This document shows, in pieces, positions 20,188 through 25,101 of a DNA stretch of 25,101 nucleotides. The translations under genes and the position numbers were made by a program. Numbering within the stretch: position 1 is the stretch's first letter; every line of letters begins with the position of its first letter. Source of the stretch: RUG13615 sp040307715 (GTDB taxonomy: Bacteria > Bacillota > Clostridia > Peptostreptococcales > Anaerovoracaceae); contig JAWRJC010000051.1 in NCBI GenBank assembly GCA_040307715.1, forward strand, positions 1 to 25,101. Direction: 5' to 3'. The notes under the pieces are model-generated. The model was given only the letters and a program-made list of their open reading frames with translations. It was not told where the DNA came from and did no database searches.

Positions 20188-21225
20188 TTACAGGACTTCC
20201 GCGAGTGCTTCTTTCAGCGCGAGGAGCGATTCCTCGGTCGTCGCCCAGGACGTGCAGAACCGGATCACGGTATGGTCTGCGTCATACGCCTCCCAGAACC
20301 CGTAGCCCACGCGTTCCGCCAGGGCTTCCATTTTGCTGTTCTCGATGATAACAAACTGCTGGTTGGTCTTCGAATCCATATAGAACTCAAACCCGGCGTC
20401 CGCGAGCACGCCGCACAGTTTGCCCGCCATGTCGATGGCATGCTGTCCGAGCCGCACGTACAGCCCGTCCGTGAAGAGCGCATCGAACTGCACCCCCACT
20501 GCCCGGCCTTTCGCCAGCAGCGCGCCGTGCTGTTTGACCTGTGTCACGAAGTGCGCCGGCTCGTTGCCTTTCGTAAAGACGACCGCTTCGCCGAAGAGCG
20601 CCCCGACCTTCGTGCCGCCGATATAGAACACATCGCAGGTCTTCGCGAGGAACGGCAGATCCACCTCAGGCATCGCCGCGATGCCGTACCCGAGCCGCGC
20701 CCCGTCGAGGTACAGTGACATGTCGTACTTGTGGCAAACCTCCGCGATCGCCGTCAGTTCCTCTCTGGTGTAGAGCGTGCCCATCTCGGTCGGGTGGCTG
20801 ATGTAGACCATCCCCGGGAAGACCATGTGCTCGTGGTTGCCGTCTCCGTAGAACGCCGCGACGAACGCCTCGAGCTCGCCGGCATCCATCTTGCCGTCGT
20901 GCGAGGGAACGGTCAGGACTTTGTGCCCCGTGAATTCGATGGCCCCGGCTTCGTGAACCGATACATGTCCGGTCTCCGCCGCGACAACACCCTGATACGG
21001 TGTCAGCATTGTATCAATGATGAGCTGGTTGGTCTGGGTCCCGCCTGCGAGCAGCGTGATCTGCGCGTCCGGGCAATCGCAGGCTGCGCGGATCTTCTCC
21101 TTCGCCGCCTCCGTGAACGGGTCCATGCCGTATCCCGGAACCTGCTCCATATTCGTTCTCTGCAGCGCCGCGAGCACCTCCGGCGCCATGCCTTCATTGT
21201 AATCGCATTCGAATGTGTATCTCAT
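20188..21225 (-). CDS. ltaE: Low-specificity L-threonine aldolase (PLP enzyme)
   Basis: 345 aa, fold-type I PLP enzyme of the beta-eliminating lyase family, cleaving threonine or allo-threonine to glycine and acetaldehyde. Visible features: CDYNEGMAPEVL start, His87 (ETGHVSVHEAG, stacking on PLP), LDGARLGYG (Asp174, Arg177) and the Schiff-base lysine Lys206 in GGTKVGA. Length is normal. Translation appears linked to two four-codon upstream reading frames within a duplicated 11-bp element (21222-21247). A TTGATT-17-TAGAAT promoter lies upstream. The related name ltaA is also used; the stereospecificity class cannot be read from sequence. Confidence 0.9.
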   Translation of the reverse strand: MRYTFECDYNEGMAPEVLAALQRTNMEQVPGYGMDPFTEAAKEKIRAACDCPDAQITLLAGGTQTNQLIIDTMLTPYQGVVAAETGHVSVHEAGAIEFTGHKVLTVPSHDGKMDAGELEAFVAAFYGDGNHEHMVFPGMVYISHPTEMGTLYTREELTAIAEVCHKYDMSLYLDGARLGYGIAAMPEVDLPFLAKTCDVFYIGGTKVGALFGEAVVFTKGNEPAHFVTQVKQHGALLAKGRAVGVQFDALFTDGLYVRLGQHAIDMAGKLCGVLADAGFEFYMDSKTNQQFVIIENSKMEALAERVGYGFWEAYDADHTVIRFCTSWATTEESLLALKEALAEVL

Positions 21226-21247
21226 TCCTCTTTCATTCCTCTTTCAT
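21222..21247 (-). promoter_or_regulatory. Tandem coupled mini-ORFs before the threonine aldolase gene
   Basis: On the minus strand GAATGAAAGAG is repeated directly. It creates two identical frames, ATG AAA GAG GAA TGA (21247-21233 and 21236-21222). Each stop overlaps the next ATG (ATGA), and the second stop overlaps the aldolase start. AAGGAAG precedes the first. The usual ribosome site for the aldolase is therefore inside the second mini-ORF. Confidence 0.5.
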
Positions 21248-21324
21248 TCAGCTTCCTTATCCACTTGCGAGACAGACGGCCGGTATATGCCTGTCCGCCC
21301 GGGGGAGAAACCCCTGACCCCTTC

Positions 21325-21353
21325 ATTCTACATGGACGTCCGCAGCGAATCAA
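21325..21353 (-). promoter_or_regulatory. Promoter of the threonine aldolase gene
   Basis: -35 TTGATT (complement of 21348-21353), 17-base spacer, -10 TAGAAT (complement of 21325-21330). This gives a leader of about 90 nt. Confidence 0.6.
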
Positions 21354-21414
21354 TAAACCGCCTGCAAATTCAGCGCCGGCTTTATGTCCGTCTGCCGCCT
21401 TCCCGGAAACGCAA

Positions 21415-21438
21415 AGACCGGCCGAGAACGGCCGGTCT
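21415..21438 (-). terminator. Terminator of ammonia-lyase copy 1
   Basis: AGACCGGCCG (21415-21424) and CGGCCGGTCT (21429-21438) form a perfect 10-bp GC-rich stem with an AGAA/TTCT loop, 43 bases beyond the stop codon at 21481. The T-run is short (TTTGCGTTT). Confidence 0.75.
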
Positions 21439-21480
21439 GCTCTGTTTTCTTTCTTTTGGTATCGCCTGCAGGCCCCGTGC

Positions 21481-21906
21481 TTATCTGTTCTGGAAAGCAG
21501 GGTCCGCATGATCGATGCGCCAGCATTCTTTCGGTACCATCAGGGTGCCGGTGCCGTACGCGCAGAGTTCGGGCTCGGGCAGAACGTCCGCAGCACTGTC
21601 AGCGCATTCCGGATCTCTGGGCAGAGTGATGTACTTGTACGCTTCGAATTTGCAGGTCAGAGAGGTGGTGCCGACTTTTTCGATCCAGCCGGTGTACTCC
21701 ATGAAGTCACCTGCATAAACCGGTGCGGTGTAACGGATCTCGCTGTAGCCGACGAAGAGAGACTCATCGCCGAACAGTCTGATCGCCAGTTCGGTGCCGA
21801 CATCGCCCCAAGCGGTAACGATATGAGCGCCTTCTACCAGCTCACCGGCGTAATGCGCATCAGCAGCAGACATACGGGTCTTCAGGGATACTTTTGTTCC
21901 GATCAT
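21481..21906 (-). CDS. Beta-alanyl-CoA / 3-aminobutyryl-CoA ammonia-lyase family protein, copy 1
   Basis: 141 aa hotdog-fold protein starting MIGTKVSLKTRMSAADAHYA. It belongs by recognition to the Acl/Kal family: beta-alanyl-CoA:ammonia lyase of Clostridium propionicum (about 145 aa, two near-identical genes) and 3-aminobutyryl-CoA ammonia-lyase of lysine fermentation. Conserved blocks include GELVEGAHIVTAWGDVGTEL and YTAPVYAGDFMEYTGWIEK. The reaction removes ammonia from a beta-amino acyl-CoA. The ATG at 21906 is preferred: AAGGAGG lies 9 bases upstream, whereas two earlier in-frame starts crowd that site. It is about 80% identical to copy 2 (23569-24003). Which of the two substrates is used cannot be decided. 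Confidence 0.82.
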   Translation of the reverse strand: MIGTKVSLKTRMSAADAHYAGELVEGAHIVTAWGDVGTELAIRLFGDESLFVGYSEIRYTAPVYAGDFMEYTGWIEKVGTTSLTCKFEAYKYITLPRDPECADSAADVLPEPELCAYGTGTLMVPKECWRIDHADPAFQNR

Positions 21907-21993
21907 GGGCATCAACCTCCTTATATCTCTTTCTTTTACAGGTGCTCATGCAGCGCCTCCGCGGCTCCGCATACACCTTTGTTATCTGCGTTT

Positions 21994-22002
21994 ATTATAC
22001 CA
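21994..22002 (-). promoter_or_regulatory. Extended -10 promoter of ammonia-lyase copy 1
   Basis: TGGTATAAT on the minus strand (complement of 21994-22002) is a TGn-extended -10. No good -35 is seen, so an activator may be needed. The AT-rich dyad at 22052-22070 is a candidate site. Confidence 0.5.
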
Positions 22003-22051
22003 TTTACAGACAGCAGGAGGTACACCGACTTTCTTGTATTATCTTTTAGAA

Positions 22052-22070
22052 ATTCTTAATACATAAGAAT
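22052..22070. promoter_or_regulatory. AT-rich dyad upstream of ammonia-lyase copy 1
   Basis: ATTCTTA (22052-22058), ATACA, TAAGAAT (22064-22070), a perfect 7-bp dyad about 50 bases upstream of the -10 at 21994. It fits a regulator site, possibly of the LysR protein, or a weak aminotransferase terminator. Confidence 0.4.
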
Positions 22071-22130
22071 ACATCTAACAATACTTAAAGCCTTTTGCCA
22101 TCTCCGCCTGCCTGCCGATGCCGCGCGCAC

Positions 22131-23318
22131 TCAGGCACGAAGCTCATCGAGGTACTCTTTGATCAGCCGCAGCGCCTTGCGGATCGTTTCCTCGGAACAC
22201 GCGTAACTGAGACGGATGTAGTTCTTGTAATCGCTGCCGAAGATCTCGCCGGGGAACACCGCCACACCTTTCTCCTCCAGCAGATTCCTGCCGAACGTCG
22301 TGCCGTCCAGACCGGAGACCGAAACATCCACCATCAGATAGAATGCGCCGTTCGGTTTGATATATGGCAGCACCCCGATCTCGTCGAGTCCCTGCAGGAG
22401 CACCTCCCGCCGCTGCATGAAGTTGGTCTTGAAGGATTCGATCTCCTCCGGCGTTTCTCCCGCGATCGCCGCCGCGGCACCGTACTGGCAGACCGCAGCC
22501 GCACAGACGAAGCCGTTCCCGTGATATTGCTGCATCTTGCTGCAGCACTCAGCAGGACCAAGGATGAACCCGACGCGCCAGCCCGTCATCCCGTACGTTT
22601 TCGATACGGAATTCATGATCAGCGTGCGTTCCTGCATGCCGGGCAGTGCCGCGATGCTGCAGTACTCCCCTTCCCAGACGAATTTTTCATAACACTCATC
22701 CAGAAGGACCAGCAGATCGTGACGGATCACCAGATCCGCGATCTTCTCCAGATCTTCTTTTGAGTAAACCAGACCGGTCGGATTCTGCGGGGAGTTGATC
22801 ACGATCATCTTGGTCGCAGGAGTGATCGCCGCCTCAAGCGCTGCGACATCGACATTGACCGTATTGTTCTGCACGATCGGCACCTGCACGATCTTGAACC
22901 CCTGCGCCGTGAAGGTATAGAAATAGGAACAGTACCCGGGCGTCGGAATGATGACCTCGTCGCCCGCGGACAGGAACGTTCCGACGATCGTCATCATCGC
23001 CTCGCTGGCGCCGCATGTGACGATGATGCTGTCTTTCGGATCGTAATACAGCCCCTGTTCCCGCTGGTATTTATCGCTGATCGCCTGGCGCAGTTCCGGA
23101 ATGCCTGCCGGGTTGGTGTAGGCATTCTCGCCCCTCTCCAGCGCCGCCTTCGCCGCTTCCGTAACGCGGGGCGGGCACGGCACATCCGGAATGCCCATAT
23201 CCATGCGCGTCAGTTCCACGCCTGCTTCCCGCAGCTGAAAGACTCTGTCCAGCAGTCTCAAAGTGATATCTTCCCCTGCCGCGATGACATCCCGGCTGAA
23301 ATACTTCTGATACTCCAT
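22131..23318 (-). CDS. Class I/II pyridoxal-phosphate aminotransferase
   Basis: 395 aa, fold-type I aspartate-aminotransferase family. Visible: GIPDVPCPPRV start region, NSPQNPTG (Asn178 region), DECYEKFVW (Asp207, Tyr210), Schiff-base lysine Lys240 in SVSKTYGMTGWRVGF, and NYIRLSYA with the carboxylate-binding arginine. Subfamily resembles aspartate/aromatic or alanine-type aminotransferases; the amino donor is not certain. AGAAGGG precedes the ATG, and a -10 TATAAT is at 23410-23415 (minus). It is flanked on both sides by the two ammonia-lyase paralogues. It may therefore supply a keto acid or an amino acid to the same fermentation route. Confidence 0.92.
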   Translation of the reverse strand: MEYQKYFSRDVIAAGEDITLRLLDRVFQLREAGVELTRMDMGIPDVPCPPRVTEAAKAALERGENAYTNPAGIPELRQAISDKYQREQGLYYDPKDSIIVTCGASEAMMTIVGTFLSAGDEVIIPTPGYCSYFYTFTAQGFKIVQVPIVQNNTVNVDVAALEAAITPATKMIVINSPQNPTGLVYSKEDLEKIADLVIRHDLLVLLDECYEKFVWEGEYCSIAALPGMQERTLIMNSVSKTYGMTGWRVGFILGPAECCSKMQQYHGNGFVCAAAVCQYGAAAAIAGETPEEIESFKTNFMQRREVLLQGLDEIGVLPYIKPNGAFYLMVDVSVSGLDGTTFGRNLLEEKGVAVFPGEIFGSDYKNYIRLSYACSEETIRKALRLIKEYLDELRA

Positions 23319-23502
23319 TGTTTTCCCTTCTTATTCCTTTCTCATACTTTCTTTTCCTGTGCGCAGGCGCGCATTCCGTTCCCCGCGCAGACGCACATTG
23401 GTTGTTATCATTATAGCACTTTAACGGAATAATGCGATATTCAGATAAATATATAGCGTGGGGAATCACTCAACCGCAGCCGCGATGCGATTCCGCAACG
23501 AA

Positions 23503-23532
23503 AAAACCGGCCTGCGGATGCAAGCCGGTTTT
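23503..23532 (-). terminator. Terminator of ammonia-lyase copy 2
   Basis: AAAACCGGC (23503-23511) pairs with GCCGGTTTT (23524-23532), with an inner TGC/GCA extension. On the minus strand the stem is followed by a run of six T. It lies about 37 bases past the stop codon at 23569. Confidence 0.9.
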
Positions 23533-23568
23533 ATTTGCTGTATCAGATGATCTATCCGATCCGTCTGC

Positions 23569-24003
23569 TTAGCCTTCCAGAACCTTTGTGAATTCCGGAT
23601 CTGCGTGATCGAATCTCCAGCAGTCCTTCGGAACCATGACGGTACCGGTCGCGTAAGCGCACTTGATGGGTTCGGGAATGACATCAGCAGCGCTCTCAGC
23701 ACACTCGGGGTCTCTGGGCAGCTGGATGTACTTGTAAGCTTCGAAGTGGCAGGTGATGGAGGTGTTGCCCTTCTTCTCGATCCAACCAACATATTCCATG
23801 AAGTCACCAGCGTAAACCGGAGCGGTGTAACGGACTTCGCTGTAACCAACGAACAGACCTTCGTCACCAAACATACGGATCGCCAGCTCGGTAGCAACGT
23901 CGCCCCACGCTGTAACGATATGAGCGCCTTCTACGAGCTCGCCAGCATAGTGAGCATCAGCAGCAGACATACGAGTTCTCAAAACAACTTTTGTTCCGAC
24001 CAT
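23569..24003 (-). CDS. Beta-alanyl-CoA / 3-aminobutyryl-CoA ammonia-lyase family protein, copy 2
   Basis: 144 aa paralogue of the 21481-21906 product, starting MVGTKVVLRTRMSAADAHYA and sharing nearly all conserved blocks (GELVEGAHIVTAWGDVATEL, YTAPVYAGDFMEYVGWIEKK, FEAYKYIQLPRDPEC). Main differences are at the C-terminus (PEFTKVLEG) and scattered surface positions. It has its own promoter (24066-24094), an AAAGGGGA ribosome site and a strong terminator, so it is a single-gene unit. The synonymous sites look less GC-rich than in copy 1 (many GTAAC, CCAAC and AACC choices), which may reflect high expression. Role as for copy 1. Confidence 0.84.
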   Translation of the reverse strand: MVGTKVVLRTRMSAADAHYAGELVEGAHIVTAWGDVATELAIRMFGDEGLFVGYSEVRYTAPVYAGDFMEYVGWIEKKGNTSITCHFEAYKYIQLPRDPECAESAADVIPEPIKCAYATGTVMVPKDCWRFDHADPEFTKVLEG

Positions 24004-24065
24004 TGTTCTTCCCCTTTCTAAAGTAACAACGCACGAAGCATTAATTTAATACGATTTGCCCGACC

Positions 24066-24094
24066 AGTATATCACAGGTACGGGAAAGTTTGAA
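24066..24094 (-). promoter_or_regulatory. Promoter of ammonia-lyase copy 2
   Basis: -35 TTCAAA (complement of 24089-24094), 17-base spacer, -10 TATACT (complement of 24066-24071). The leader is about 55 nt. Confidence 0.55.
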
Positions 24095-24142
24095 CCCCGC
24101 AGCGAATTGTCGGACATGTTTTTTTCGAGGCACAAGGAATCG

Positions 24143-24352
24143 CTACGCGATGCCCTTCACCTCGTAATCCTGATCCTCGACGGCTTTCTTCAGCACTTCA
24201 TTGTCGATGTCCTGCGCCATCTCGACGACCGCCGTGCCCGCCTCATGGCTGACGACCGCTTCTGTCACGCCGTCGACTGCCTCGAGCGCTTTCTTGACGC
24301 GCGCTTCGCAGTGGATGCACATCATGCCTTCGATGTTCATTGTCTTTTTCAT
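24143..24352 (-). CDS. Probable internally initiated CopZ-like copper chaperone (same frame as copA)
   Basis: 69 aa from the in-frame ATG at 24352, preceded at 6 bases by AAAGGAG (complement of 24359-24365), among the best ribosome sites in the window. The product is a lone HMA domain: MKKTMNIEGMMCIHCEARVK with the CxxC (Cys12, Cys15) copper site and a C-terminal EVKGIA end, the size of CopZ. It would deliver Cu(I) to CopA. The reading frame is shared with copA, so the ribosome site inside the linker is the main evidence. Translation from it is inferred. Confidence 0.6.
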   Translation of the reverse strand: MKKTMNIEGMMCIHCEARVKKALEAVDGVTEAVVSHEAGTAVVEMAQDIDNEVLKKAVEDQDYEVKGIA

Positions 24353-25101
24353 GGTTGTCTCCTTTCTATGATCGGCGGGGCTTTCCGCGCCGTTTTCATC
24401 ATTCTCCTGAGCGACAGTCCCGTCGGCTGCCGTGTCTTGCTGTGCCGCTGCAGACGCCGCACCTTGCTGTGCGTCTGCCTTCGTGCTTTTCTTTCTGCGC
24501 GGTTTGTCCTTCGACGCATCATGCATGTTGAACAGATTGAGCCGCAGGGCGTTCATGCAAACGAAGAAGCTCGAGAGCGCCATCGCCGCCGCACCGTACA
24601 CCGGTTTCATCGCGATCCCGTACACGCCCATCGCGAGCGGGATGCAGATCGCATTGTAGAAGAACGCCCAGAACAGATTCTCGTGGATATTGCGGATCGT
24701 CTGCCGGCTCATGCGGATCGCTGCCGGCACATCGGTCAGACGGCTCTTCATCAGGACCACATCCGCAGCATCGATCGCGACGTCCGTCCCTGCCCCGATG
24801 GCGATGCCGATGTCCGCGCGGGTGAGTGCCGGCGCATCGTTGATGCCGTCGCCGACCATAGCCACTTTGCCTTCTTTCTGGAGTTCGCGGATGACCGCCT
24901 CCTTGCCTTCCGGCAGCACACCGGCCACGACTTCATCCACACCGGCCGCCGCGCCGATCGCTTTCGCCGTACGCTCGTTGTCGCCGGTCAGCATGACTAC
25001 ACGGATGCCCATATTCTGAAGTTCGCGGACCGCCTGCGGGCTCTCTTCCTTCATCACGTCTGCCACGGCGATGATGCCGAGCAGCGTGCCGTCCGCCGCG
25101 A
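24143..25101 (-). CDS. copA: Cu(I) P1B-type ATPase CopA, C-terminal part, fused to a CopZ-like HMA domain (cut by window edge)
   Basis: About 319 residues are visible; the N-terminal HMA, most membrane helices and the DKTGT site lie beyond the edge. Present: the MLTGDNERTAKAIG hinge, MVGDGINDAPALTRADIGIA (P-domain), ENLFWAFFYNAICIP (the Tyr-Asn pair of TM7) and ALSSFFVCMNALRL (Ser-Ser and Asn of TM8), the set expected for Cu+ export pumps. Such pumps normally end just after NALRL. Here a 50-residue charged, Ala/Gln-rich linker follows (KDKPRRKKSTKADAQQGAAS...), then a complete HMA domain with GMMCIHCEARVKK. The fusion is continuous with no stop. An internal ribosome site and ATG (24352) could also release the HMA domain alone. 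Confidence 0.9.
   Translation of the reverse strand, partial: AADGTLLGIIAVADVMKEESPQAVRELQNMGIRVVMLTGDNERTAKAIGAAAGVDEVVAGVLPEGKEAVIRELQKEGKVAMVGDGINDAPALTRADIGIAIGAGTDVAIDAADVVLMKSRLTDVPAAIRMSRQTIRNIHENLFWAFFYNAICIPLAMGVYGIAMKPVYGAAAMALSSFFVCMNALRLNLFNMHDASKDKPRRKKSTKADAQQGAASAAAQQDTAADGTVAQENDENGAESPADHRKETTMKKTMNIEGMMCIHCEARVKKALEAVDGVTEAVVSHEAGTAVVEMAQDIDNEVLKKAVEDQDYEVKGIA

Overview
The window looks like part of a chromosome from a GC-rich, anaerobic, amino-acid-fermenting member of the Clostridia (Bacillota). Supporting signs are strong AAAGGAG-type ribosome binding sites, TTGACA/TATAAT promoters, ECF-type cobalt/nickel uptake genes, a polyamine ABC transporter, a GltD-like flavoprotein, and two copies of a beta-alanyl-CoA/3-aminobutyryl-CoA ammonia-lyase-type gene. 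The lineage call is inference; there is no rRNA or other phylogenetic marker in the window. About 95% of the backbone is ordinary coding DNA, mostly on the minus strand. Two short accessory segments interrupt it.

Layout. 1-428: 5' part of a Na/Pi cotransporter gene. 696-3713: a CsoR/RcnR-family metal repressor divergent from cbiM-cbiQ-cbiO (Co/Ni uptake), with a G-tract dyad operator between the two promoters. 3809-4768: an alpha/beta hydrolase. 4857-10694 (minus): gltD-like, potA, potB and a fused potC-potD, apparently one operon. 10797-11027: a small unknown gene. 11146-13462: an AT-rich 2.3-kb island at the 3' end of guaA, bounded by imperfect 15-bp repeats. It holds an XRE repressor, an Xis-like HTH protein, operators, a restriction-enzyme remnant, kptA and a small unknown gene, but no integrase. 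13451-16203 (minus): msrA, a DUF6487-like zinc ribbon gene, a cupin, a FlK-like thioesterase and guaA (ATP-pyrophosphatase subunit only). 16340-17680: mutY with internal expansions.

17574-19192 is the most unusual part. A 120-bp copy of the mutY 3' end occurs on both sides of a nuclease-like gene. That gene is itself flanked by two direct 169-bp repeats with conserved arms, internal dyads and unrelated centres. It looks like an undescribed small mobile or duplicating module that uses the mutY 3' end.

19211-24003 (minus): a LysR regulator, L-threonine aldolase, ammonia-lyase copy 1, a class I aminotransferase and ammonia-lyase copy 2, a likely amino-acid catabolic neighbourhood. 24143-25101: the C-terminal part of a Cu(I) P-type ATPase. 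Its reading frame continues through a long linker into a CopZ-like HMA domain, and that domain has its own strong internal ribosome binding site and ATG.

Functionally the backbone combines metal homeostasis (CbiMQO, CsoR-like, CopA/CopZ), polyamine uptake and amino-acid degradation that releases ammonia. Free ammonia could feed the glutaminase-less GuaA, which is an inference. No tRNA, rRNA, CRISPR array or cobalamin riboswitch was seen.
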